Shown: positions 36,996 through 44,062 of the stretch, one piece after another
How the letters are laid out: every line of letters starts with the position of its first letter
How positions within the stretch are numbered: position 1 is the stretch's first letter
From: Ephemeroptericola cinctiostellae
GTDB taxonomy: Bacteria > Pseudomonadota > Gammaproteobacteria > Burkholderiales > Burkholderiaceae
Direction: 5' to 3'
NCBI RefSeq assembly: GCF_003339525.1
Contig: NZ_CP031124.1
Span: 62,001-126,000, forward strand
Length of the DNA stretch: 64,000 nt
The notes under the pieces: generated by a model
Databases searched by the model: none
What the model was told of the DNA's origin: nothing
Seen by the model: the letters and a program-made list of their open reading frames with translations, nothing else
Program-made: the position numbers and the translations under genes

Positions 36996-37769
36996 ATGAC
37001 TATGCGCTCACTTTCACACAGGCACACCATGTCTCGATTGAATAGCCGACCTTCCCCAGCCATGCGATGCATCACATGGCTGACCTTACTGCTATCGGCC
37101 TGTGGTGCGCCTTCGAGTCACGCCAACCCAAAAAGCTTGGCCTCGTGGTGCGTCACCAATGGCCAAGTCAGTGCCAGTGCCGATGACTGGCTGTCCATCA
37201 CAGCCCCCAGTGTACGCATGATCGACCCACTCAGCACTGCTCAACACGTCGACATCAAATTTCGCTACATCGCCCCCACCAGCGACATCAAACCACTCGC
37301 CTCAGGTGAGTTGCGCCGCCAAATAGGCCTCAAATTGCTTGCCGAGGATGACTGCAACTTGCTCTACGTCATGTGGCACATCCAACCAGACTCTGCCATC
37401 AGCGTTTCGATCAAACACAATACCGGCGCTAGAACCCATGCAGAATGCCATGCCGATGGTTATGAAACACTGACCCCCTATTTCAAATACGCCCTTCCCG
37501 CCATTCATTCAGGCGAGGAACATCAGCTCAGCGCACAAATTGACGACACTCAACTCTCTGTTTTTGCAGATGCACAACTGGTTTGGCGTGGCGACATTGG
37601 CGAGCACATCCAAGGCATGCGTGGCCATGTCGGCCTGCGCAGCGACAACGGTCAATTTGAAGTGAAGTTTTTAACCCCGGTTCAAAATCAAGTCGCCACC
37701 ACAAGCGAGACCGCTGCAAGCGCTAGACAACAAGCGGTCAATGAAGCACTGACCTGCCTAAACCATTGA
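36996..37769 (+). CDS. predicted lipoprotein with a lectin/laminin-G-like fold, function unknown
   Basis: The 257-aa frame has a hydrophobic segment ending in a lipobox (TLLLSAC, Cys36). If translation starts at the ATG at 37062, this gives a normal 13-residue signal before the Cys. No start has a good ribosome-binding site, so the N-terminus is uncertain. The mature part is beta-rich with VDIKFRYIAP, LYVMWHIQP, HQLSAQIDDTQLSVFADAQL and MRGHVGLRSDNGQFEVKF. This pattern is common in concanavalin/laminin-G-like sugar-binding folds. It has no partner gene on its strand. Confidence 0.6.
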   Translation: MTMRSLSHRHTMSRLNSRPSPAMRCITWLTLLLSACGAPSSHANPKSLASWCVTNGQVSASADDWLSITAPSVRMIDPLSTAQHVDIKFRYIAPTSDIKPLASGELRRQIGLKLLAEDDCNLLYVMWHIQPDSAISVSIKHNTGARTHAECHADGYETLTPYFKYALPAIHSGEEHQLSAQIDDTQLSVFADAQLVWRGDIGEHIQGMRGHVGLRSDNGQFEVKFLTPVQNQVATTSETAASARQQAVNEALTCLNH

Positions 37770-37809
37770 CACATCACGCGCACCAACAAAGCCAATCACC
37801 GCTAAAGAA

Positions 37810-38220
37810 TCAAAGGGCTTCATACCCCGCAGCATCAGGAATCGGCTCATTGACCATCTCATTGCCTGCCATGTCCACGTAAATACACGCCAAGTTCACC
37901 GCATCCGTGCGCCAATAGCGTACACCCGCATCCGCGGCTTGCTGACAAAACGTCATAAAATCAGTTTGACCTTGCTGATGAATGGCGATGGTATGGCGCA
38001 AAGCCTCGGCCTTCGGTTCGGCTGCAATGGTTTTACTGGCATATTTTGCAGGTGCAGCAATCATTTCACCACTGCGGGCAACGTATTCAGAATGCCCATC
38101 CGTCACAAAAAAATCATAGTACGCCAAACCCAAGCCTTTAATTTCCTGTACATATCTTGGAAAATCTTGGCCTGTTTTAACTTTGGCATGGGCGGCGGCA
38201 AGCTGTTCGAGGGTAAACAT
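37810..38220 (-). CDS. DUF1398 family protein
   Basis: This 136-aa protein begins MFTLEQLAAAHAKVKTGQDF and has YVQEIKGLGLAYYDFFVTDG and GVRYWRTDAVNLACIYVDMA, which fit DUF1398 (YbcV-like). The function is unknown. The ATG at 38220 has AAAGGA upstream; the longer open frame before it has an untypical Cys/Phe-rich composition and is not used. It lies next to the pirin gene on the same strand. Confidence 0.75.
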   Translation of the reverse strand: MFTLEQLAAAHAKVKTGQDFPRYVQEIKGLGLAYYDFFVTDGHSEYVARSGEMIAAPAKYASKTIAAEPKAEALRHTIAIHQQGQTDFMTFCQQAADAGVRYWRTDAVNLACIYVDMAGNEMVNEPIPDAAGYEAL

Positions 38221-38454
38221 GGGGATCCTTTGTGTATGATGGGTCTGAGATAGGAACGATGACAAAACAACATAACAGCAAAATGATTCTAGCATTTTGG
38301 AAGTGAATGTGTCGATTGCACCACCTAAATCAAGCAACTTCACCCATACAAAAAAATGCATCCGACAGATGACTGTGCGAATGCATTCAACAACTGATGA
38401 CCCATCAAAAAACCAAACAACCACCTTTTTTACCCTCAAGGTTTAAAATCATTT

Positions 38455-39327
38455 TCAAACAATTTGACCAAATCGTCCTTGATTAAAATCGGTAATGGCC
38501 TGTTGAATTTCCGCCTCGGTGTTCATGACAAAAGGCCCATAACCCACCACAGGCTCATCAATCGGCACACCCGACAGCAGCAAAATCTTCACAGCGGCAT
38601 CACCCGTCGCTTGCAACTGAACATCCCCCCCCATCATGTCAAAGCCGATCAATTGCCCTTGTTTCGCTTCATCACCGCCATTCAACAGCACCTCTCCGCG
38701 TAACACCACCATCAACAGGTTATGCCCTTCAGGCACGGTCAAGGTCGTCGATGCAGAAGGATTCAACAGCACATCCCACACATTCATTTCAGTGAAGGTC
38801 TGTGCAGCCCCAATCACACCATTGAACTCACCCGCAATCACACGCACAAAACCTGCACCGTCATTCAAAGGAACCACCTGAATGTCTTGACCCAATAATT
38901 CTTGATAACGCGGCCTGGTGTTTTTGTCCTTCTTCGGCAAATTTACCCACAACTGCACCATTTCAAACTCACCACCCGTGCGACCAAAAGCCTCCGAATG
39001 AAACTCCTCATGAATGATGCCACGGCCCGCCGTCATCCACTGCACATCACCGGCACCAATCACACCGCCACCACCCGACGAGTCACGGTGCGCCACCTCA
39101 CCTGCATACGCGATGGTCACCGTTTCAAAACCTTTATGCGGATGCTGACCCACACCACGCGGCCGCCCAGCGTTCGGCTCAAACACACGAGGCGCACCAT
39201 AATCCAACATCAAAAATGGATCCGTTTGCTTGTCCTCACCCATGTGTGAAAACAAAGGTTGCACCAAAAACCCATTGCCCACCCAATGACTCGATGTGGC
39301 ATTGTAAATTTGACGTACTTTTCTCAT
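38455..39327 (-). CDS. pirin family protein
   Basis: This 290-aa bicupin protein has the pirin metal site GQHPHKGFETVTIAYAGEVA with two His, and further ligands in GIIHEEFHSE. Some bacterial pirins have quercetinase activity, others regulate enzymes; sequence alone does not tell. The N-terminus FLVQPLFSHMG and C-terminal cupin are complete. It is followed upstream by a DUF896 gene and a divergent HxlR regulator, a context typical of redox- or quinone-responsive control. Confidence 0.9.
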   Translation of the reverse strand: MRKVRQIYNATSSHWVGNGFLVQPLFSHMGEDKQTDPFLMLDYGAPRVFEPNAGRPRGVGQHPHKGFETVTIAYAGEVAHRDSSGGGGVIGAGDVQWMTAGRGIIHEEFHSEAFGRTGGEFEMVQLWVNLPKKDKNTRPRYQELLGQDIQVVPLNDGAGFVRVIAGEFNGVIGAAQTFTEMNVWDVLLNPSASTTLTVPEGHNLLMVVLRGEVLLNGGDEAKQGQLIGFDMMGGDVQLQATGDAAVKILLLSGVPIDEPVVGYGPFVMNTEAEIQQAITDFNQGRFGQIV

Positions 39328-39341
39328 TGCATACCCCCCTA

Positions 39342-39584
39342 TTAAAAACCCACTTGTGGCATCAACCCAGACTGCTGAGCCTCACGTAATTTTTGAGGTG
39401 TCACATCATTGCCCTCAAGATCAATCACGGTCATCACCCCCAACACATTGCCCACCTGCCCCGTCACCGCCTGCATATAACGCCGACGCAGAACCTCACG
39501 TTCAGCCAACTCCACTGGGCTCAAAGCGCGCAGCTTAGCCAGCCGCGCCAAAGCATTGATTCGATCCAACTCTGGAATGCGCAT
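39342..39584 (-). CDS. DUF896 family protein (YnzC-like)
   Basis: This 80-aa protein matches DUF896 along its length: RINALARLAKLRALSPVELA, then EREVLRRRYMQAVTGQVGNV and the characteristic VIDLEGNDVTPQKLREAQ. The family is best known from Firmicutes, where YnzC belongs to the SOS-linked yneA locus. Its role here is unknown. The ATG at 39584 has AAGGAAA 7 nt upstream. It starts 14 bp before pirin in the same unit and is divergent from hxlR. Confidence 0.8.
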   Translation of the reverse strand: MRIPELDRINALARLAKLRALSPVELAEREVLRRRYMQAVTGQVGNVLGVMTVIDLEGNDVTPQKLREAQQSGLMPQVGF

Positions 39585-39624
39585 AATAAAATTTCCTTTT
39601 CTGTTCAATCACTTATGAATGTGA

Positions 39625-39664
39625 TGTATTATACAATCAAAGGGTATTTTTAATAAGTACGTAC
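39625..39664. promoter_or_regulatory. two palindromes in the pirin-hxlR divergent region
   Basis: TGTATTATACA (39625-39635) and GTACGTAC (39657-39664) lie between the divergent starts at 39584 and 39680. HxlR-type regulators bind short palindromes in such positions, so these are candidate operators. No clear -10/-35 pair was assigned. Confidence 0.4.
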
Positions 39665-39679
39665 ATTTTTTATACTGTT

Positions 39680-40057
39680 GTGAACACCATGAAACCAACC
39701 AACGCCATCCAAGCACAGCCCACCATTTTTTGCCCCGTCAACACCACCTTGGACATCATCGGCGGCAAATGGAAAGCCTTGATCATTTACCACTTGATCA
39801 ATGGCACGCAACGCTTCAACAGCCTGCAACGCAGCATGGCGGGCATCACTCAACGCATGCTCACACTGCAACTGCGCGAGCTTGAGGCCGATGGCTTGAT
39901 TCACCGTGAAGTCTACCCCGTCATCCCACCCAAGGTCGAATACTCACTGACCGCGTTTGGCCGCACCTTACTTCCAGTAATTTATGCCATGCACGCTTGG
40001 GGAGTCGCCTACCGTGAAGAATGCGAACGCATTCAAAGCACAAAAACACACGAATAA
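39680..40057 (+). CDS. HxlR-family transcriptional regulator
   Basis: This 125-aa winged-helix regulator has the HxlR core CPVNTTLDIIGGKWKALIIY, then FNSLQRSMAGITQRMLTLQL and REVYPVIPPKVEYSLTAFGR. Cys18, just before the domain, is in the position of the redox Cys of the quinone/aldehyde sensors YodB and HypR. It is divergent from DUF896-pirin and probably represses them until an electrophile or oxidant is present. The ATG nine bases downstream (39689) is an alternative start. Confidence 0.9.
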   Translation: MNTMKPTNAIQAQPTIFCPVNTTLDIIGGKWKALIIYHLINGTQRFNSLQRSMAGITQRMLTLQLRELEADGLIHREVYPVIPPKVEYSLTAFGRTLLPVIYAMHAWGVAYREECERIQSTKTHE

Positions 40058-40207
40058 AAAAGCAAGTCAGCCACACATACACATCCGCTTATCACGCACA
40101 TCGACTCGGAAGCTCAGGCCAGCGCCCCCAAGCGAACATCTGGGCATGGGGACAAACAAGCAGAATCTCCGCCATTAATGGTCCCCTTAAACATGGGTGA
40201 CTTACCA

Positions 40208-40286
40208 ATCACGGCATGATGATTGGGCTTAACATCTCGTGACAACGGCATTTAATTCACTTAACCCACATCACACATGCCGTGAT
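40208..40286. repeat. 11-bp inverted repeat with 57-bp spacer
   Basis: ATCACGGCATG at 40208-40218 is the exact complement of 40276-40286. It lies in the gap between the hxlR and Sel1-hydrolase gene ends (257 bp), which holds no gene. A DNA loop site or a remnant of a mobile end are possible; chance cannot be excluded. Confidence 0.35.
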
Positions 40287-40314
40287 GTCACACCCGTCAA
40301 TCCCATCCAAAAGG

Positions 40315-41814
40315 TCATGGTAACCGTTTCAAGGCAGCCATCGCAGCATGGTCATGATCCATTGCGGCCAACCGATACCACCTTTTTGCTTGGTTGAGGT
40401 CTTGTTGAACACCCACGCCTTTTTCATAAAAATAACCCAAGCGCGACACAGCCAACACACGTGGGTGGATGTTTTGTGCCGCTTCTTCTGGTGTTGATGC
40501 GGCCTTTAAATACCATTTGAGGGCTTCGGCGATGCTCCGTTGAACGCCCAAGCCTTTTTCATACAACGCCCCCATTCTGGCGGCGGCAGTGATGTCACCT
40601 GCATTCGAAGCGGCTTGATAATAGGTGGCGGCCTCGGCGTAGTTGACAGCAACACCCAAGCCCTCTTCGGCCATGATGCCCAGGTAACGAGGTGCTTTCA
40701 TGTCGCCCCCTTGCCATGCAGTTTGAAACAATTGAGCGGCTTTGGCATAATCTTGCGCCACCCCTGTGCCGTTGAAATAATTCAAACCATCGTTGAGCAT
40801 TTGTCGAGCGGCTGATTGTTTTGGCGATTCTTTGTTTTGTTGAAACAACCAATCGCGCACATCGCTTAATAAATAAGCGTGGTCAAATGCATACATGTGT
40901 TCCGCACCGCCACTACTCTTCATATAGGATTGCGGCGCGACCGTATTGGCGGTGAATTGCACAAAATTGATGTGATTGCCTTGTTTGAGCAAGCTTTCAA
41001 TGTGCTGCTCTTGCTCGGCATCAGACAGATTGGCGGCAAATTCTGTACTGCCAAAATTGACACCATCTTTTTTAAGCATGTCGCCCACTTCTTTCATGCC
41101 GCCCGACGCTTTTTCATCCCCTTTTGAGACGACGTAAAAAAATTTCATTTTTGCCAATGGTTCTAAAACCTTGATGTCCCACTGGCTGCTGACAAACAAT
41201 GACGCGGCAAATAAGTCAGGATGGTTGGCATTGAGGTAAAACGAAATCATGCCGCCCATGGATTGCCCCGTGGCGTACAGTCGATTGTGATCAATGCTGT
41301 ATTGCCCAACGACATGGTTCAATAATTGATACACCGTATCGACTTCTGGGCTGACTTGAAAGTCATCATTCACCGCGCTGTTCGGTCCATGTGCATTTTT
41401 TTGTCCTTTAAACGCAGGCACTAAAACAAAGCTCGGGTGCTTCGCCTGCTCCGCATCGGTGGCCCAAATAATCCCGCCATAACCTTGCTTAAGCGGCGCC
41501 ATTGCACCCAAACCTGCTGTACTCGCATCGGCGATGAACATCACCAAAGGGTATTTTTTAGCAGGGTCATAATCTTTGGGCACAAACAGGCTGTAGTCCA
41601 TAGATAAACCCGTCGCAGGATCAGTGAAAGTCAGGGTTTGAAACTTAGGTGCAACTTGTTCACGCAGCAATAACAATTGTGAGTCAAACGACTTGTCCGC
41701 ACCTCCGTAAACGTTGCCCCACACCGTTTTTTGCGGGCTGTTGTTATTTGGGGTTGATGTGCAAGCCGCCAAGACAATGCTTGCAGCGATACTGACGTTG
41801 ATTAAGTGTTTCAT
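40315..41814 (-). CDS. lipoprotein with alpha/beta-hydrolase domain fused to Sel1 repeats
   Basis: This 499-aa predicted lipoprotein has a signal ending in LAAC (Cys18). Residues about 60-330 form an esterase-like alpha/beta hydrolase resembling polyhydroxybutyrate depolymerase/feruloyl-esterase-type proteins. The nucleophile elbow is GQSMGG (Ser185), with a His candidate in YAFDHAYLL. From about 345 to 495 there are four or so Sel1 repeats (e.g. GLNYFNGTGVAQDYAKAAQ, GALYEKGLGVQRSIAEALKW), which mediate protein contacts. The combination is uncommon. The start overlaps the stop of the membrane-protein gene upstream by 4 bp. Confidence 0.78.
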   Translation of the reverse strand: MKHLINVSIAASIVLAACTSTPNNNSPQKTVWGNVYGGADKSFDSQLLLLREQVAPKFQTLTFTDPATGLSMDYSLFVPKDYDPAKKYPLVMFIADASTAGLGAMAPLKQGYGGIIWATDAEQAKHPSFVLVPAFKGQKNAHGPNSAVNDDFQVSPEVDTVYQLLNHVVGQYSIDHNRLYATGQSMGGMISFYLNANHPDLFAASLFVSSQWDIKVLEPLAKMKFFYVVSKGDEKASGGMKEVGDMLKKDGVNFGSTEFAANLSDAEQEQHIESLLKQGNHINFVQFTANTVAPQSYMKSSGGAEHMYAFDHAYLLSDVRDWLFQQNKESPKQSAARQMLNDGLNYFNGTGVAQDYAKAAQLFQTAWQGGDMKAPRYLGIMAEEGLGVAVNYAEAATYYQAASNAGDITAAARMGALYEKGLGVQRSIAEALKWYLKAASTPEEAAQNIHPRVLAVSRLGYFYEKGVGVQQDLNQAKRWYRLAAMDHDHAAMAALKRLP

Positions 41815-42548
41815 TTTTCCCTTTGTGTCATTGAATTTAAGGCTGTGTCAGGTTGGATGCGATAGCAAAAAGCAGTCCATAAAACAAACACCAAACCCGT
41901 GATTGCCGTGCCCAAGGGCAAACCAAAAACCTCATGTGAGAGAAAATCCCCCGCACCCGTGCCTGATGAACGAATGAGCGCAACAATACCCCAATAGTAA
42001 AAAGGTTGAAGCAACAAATCGCATTTATAGCCCAAAAACAGCATCAAACAAAATCCTGCACCATACACAGCGGTGGTGCCCAATGTACCAAATCCCAAAA
42101 CAAAAGAACTGCAATCGCCAATCAGCGTGCCTAAAGTGCCCGCTAAAATCATGCACACCCAGTAAAACGCATCCACATTGATGATGTTGTCCTGCACGGG
42201 TTTGTTGCGATTGGCGGCCTGATAACGAATGGTGGCAAGCAGCAGTAAAAAAGCAAGCAAGGGAATCGATACGGCAAAACTGATGTTGAAACTGTGGAAA
42301 CCGTCGCCGATATTGGTTGCTGCGGCTCGAATGACAATCACCGTTGCCCAAAAGAAAGCATAACTGTGCCAACGGCTGTTTTCTTCGACAATAAAAATAA
42401 GGGCTAAAAACGCGGCCAGAAAAGGCAGTCCATTAAAATTGCCTAAATGCAGGTAATCAGAGATAAAGTCGCCCAAATCTGCACCAAAAACACTGGCCAC
42501 AAATAATGATACCCAGTATTTTGTTTCTATTTTGGGTAGAAGCTTCAT
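41811..42548 (-). CDS. DUF347/COG4705-like repeat membrane protein
   Basis: This 245-aa polytopic protein is made of related blocks of about two helices, each with a G-D/E-F-x-S type motif: KYWVSLFVASVFGADLGDFI, FYWVCMILAGTLGTLIGDCS and FYYWGIVALIRSSGTGAGDF. This is typical of DUF347 repeats, whose function is unknown. AAAAGGA stands before the ATG. It is translationally coupled to the Sel1-hydrolase lipoprotein, so the two may work together in the envelope. Upstream lies a leader with two inverted repeats. Confidence 0.7.
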   Translation of the reverse strand: MKLLPKIETKYWVSLFVASVFGADLGDFISDYLHLGNFNGLPFLAAFLALIFIVEENSRWHSYAFFWATVIVIRAAATNIGDGFHSFNISFAVSIPLLAFLLLLATIRYQAANRNKPVQDNIINVDAFYWVCMILAGTLGTLIGDCSSFVLGFGTLGTTAVYGAGFCLMLFLGYKCDLLLQPFYYWGIVALIRSSGTGAGDFLSHEVFGLPLGTAITGLVFVLWTAFCYRIQPDTALNSMTQREK

Positions 42549-42612
42549 AAAAAATCCTTTTACTTTTATTTATTGTCTGGTGCTTCACTTTAAGTCTGTT
42601 GTGTTGCGCTCG

Positions 42613-42645
42613 ATTGTCTCTAATGTAAAGTTTTGTAAAGACAAT
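42613..42645. promoter_or_regulatory. imperfect dyad in the leader of the DUF347-like gene
   Basis: ATTGTCT at 42613-42619 and AGACAAT at 42639-42645 are complementary, with two further pairs inside after one mismatch. It lies 65-97 bp upstream of the start and overlaps TTTACA-like sequences. It is a candidate operator only. Confidence 0.35.
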
Positions 42646-42647
42646 TG

Positions 42648-42675
42648 AAAAAACTGCCATGTCAGACAGTTTTTT
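42648..42675 (-). terminator. terminator-like hairpin upstream of the DUF347-like gene
   Basis: AAAAAACTG pairs with CAGTTTTTT around a 10-nt loop, and T-runs follow on both strands. On the minus strand it stops transcription arriving from the 43-kb gene or acts in the leader of the DUF347-like gene. Confidence 0.55.
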
Positions 42676-42843
42676 ATTTTTACAACTCACATCCAAAAAC
42701 CCTCACTGAATCTCGAATCCATTACCAGTCATAGAGCAGGCAATTAAAAATCGAATTTTTAGACGAAAATCCTCAAATAAAAGGTAGTCTTTCAAAATTA
42801 ATGGTGAAAACCAAAAACATCCTTCCGTTTTTTTTCGTTAAAA

Positions 42844-42870
42844 AAAGGAAGCAAAAGATTTGCTTCCTTT
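42844..42870 (-). terminator. intrinsic terminator after the 310-aa secreted protein gene
   Basis: A perfect 12-bp stem (AAAGGAAGCAAA with TTTGCTTCCTTT, loop AGA) continues on the minus strand into TTTTAACG, giving seven T in a row. It lies about 170 bp downstream of the gene's stop. Confidence 0.8.
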
Positions 42871-42912
42871 CTATAAACAACCCAATTTTAAGCAACAGTA
42901 CTTTTATTGAAA

Positions 42913-42936
42913 CTCACCATGATGCATCATGGTGAG
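42913..42936. repeat. 24-bp perfect palindrome
   Basis: CTCACCATGATG is followed directly by its complement CATCATGGTGAG with no spacer. It lies 102 bp beyond the stop of the secreted-protein gene and before the terminator. It could be a binding site for a dimeric protein, a cruciform, or a 3' RNA structure. The 490-bp gap between the neighbouring genes (42549-43037) holds this, the terminators and the dyad, but no gene. Confidence 0.6.
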
Positions 42937-43037
42937 AACTCCGCTCACAAACGAGGGATATTATGTGCAAACGTCATGGACAACATTCACCTCAACCTAC
43001 TCTTCACCCAAACGACCAAGCATGTTGAACATTTGAA

Positions 43038-43970
43038 TTAGCGGCTGTTAATATCACCATCTGGATGAACCTCAATTTTTGAGTTACTCCCCATGTGTAT
43101 GTAATTGTTTTTTCCTAAAACAGTGGCCTTGCCCTTAGGCGCTATAAAAACTTCTGTTCCTGAAATACTCACAGGCGTTGGAATGTCACCAGACAAATCG
43201 GCACGAATGAGGTTGCCGTAAACATCATAGGTCAATATTTGCTCCCCCACCGCGCTGTCCTTACCCTTTAAAAAGACAATTTTTCTGCTATGCAACTTAC
43301 CCGCAACAACCTCATCTGTCACTTGAACATCATTGGAAGATACATTTTGCTTGTTTGTATCTATTGTCGTTGGCAATGAATTTGAAACGTCTTGACTACA
43401 TTTCTTTGCCGCTTTCACTAAAGGAAATGGCTGAGCGGTACTTAATTTTTTTAATGGATCAAAAGCCAGCTCCGAAACGGACAACTTACACGTATGTGGA
43501 TAAAAATCCTGATCCATATACACCTCATAATTGTGCCCAGCCAGCGGAGTAAATTTTATTGAAGCACCTAAACAAATAAAGCGCGTATGCTCATTCAAAG
43601 TTTCTGTTTCAATTTTCAATATAAGCGGTGCATTTGCTGCCACATTATATTCTGCGTAACTCCCATTTTCGGACAGTTTTGAACTGGGCATACCGACTCT
43701 TTTGGGCTTACCCCACATTGAAAAACCGGCCCCGCCAGCGGCTGCTTGGATGCCTTTTTTATCATCTGAATTGATACAGTTTGTATTTGGAAACAGTTCC
43801 ACCTTGTTTGCATTTGAAACACGGATGGCTGCTTGCCCATTCAACAAATTACCCTCTTGGTTAGCGATAATCTTCTGAGACTCCGCATCCGAAGTTTCAG
43901 CGTGTACTTCGTTTGTAAGGCTCCACAGTGAGAGCAATAAAAATGTGATTTTAAATTTCATACGCGTCAT
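43038..43970 (-). CDS. secreted protein of unknown function
   Basis: This 310-aa protein has a signal peptide (FKITFLLLSLWSLTNEVHA) and no recognised domain. Features are a mid-part with FICLGASIKFTPLAGHNYEV and DQDFYPHTCKLSVSEL, four Cys after the signal that could form disulfides, and a C-terminal part with NNYIHMGSNSKIEVHPDGD. The codon use and composition (Asn/Lys/Ser-rich) are more AT-like than the neighbours, which hints at acquisition. Starts at 43970 or 43961 are both possible. It stands alone between the lpdA terminator and its own terminator. Confidence 0.65.
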   Translation of the reverse strand: MTRMKFKITFLLLSLWSLTNEVHAETSDAESQKIIANQEGNLLNGQAAIRVSNANKVELFPNTNCINSDDKKGIQAAAGGAGFSMWGKPKRVGMPSSKLSENGSYAEYNVAANAPLILKIETETLNEHTRFICLGASIKFTPLAGHNYEVYMDQDFYPHTCKLSVSELAFDPLKKLSTAQPFPLVKAAKKCSQDVSNSLPTTIDTNKQNVSSNDVQVTDEVVAGKLHSRKIVFLKGKDSAVGEQILTYDVYGNLIRADLSGDIPTPVSISGTEVFIAPKGKATVLGKNNYIHMGSNSKIEVHPDGDINSR

Positions 43971-44006
43971 AAGTAATCTCTATGGTGAGAACTACAAGTG
44001 CATAAC

Positions 44007-44046
44007 AAAAAGAACGCCACAAGTATACCCTTGTGGCGTTCTTTTT
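44007..44046 (-). terminator. intrinsic terminator of lpdA (copy of the 35-kb hairpin)
   Basis: Arms at 44007-44023 and 44030-44046 pair over 17 bp with the central AACGCCACAAG/CTTGTGGCGTT, and U-rich sequence follows on the minus strand (CTTTTTG). It starts 17 bp after the lpdA stop. The central 28 nt equal the hairpin at 34929-34956. Confidence 0.9.
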
Positions 44047-44062
44047 TACTACATCTAAAATC

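Noticed and set aside
37810..38439. 209-aa version of the DUF1398 gene
   Set aside because: The first 73 residues are Cys/Phe-rich and not family-like, while the ATG at 38220 has a good ribosome-binding site.
42929..43992. Direct repeat ATGGTGAGAACT flanking the 310-aa gene as possible insertion-site duplication
   Set aside because: Many 12-mer repeats are expected by chance in 64 kb and no mobile-element end is present.
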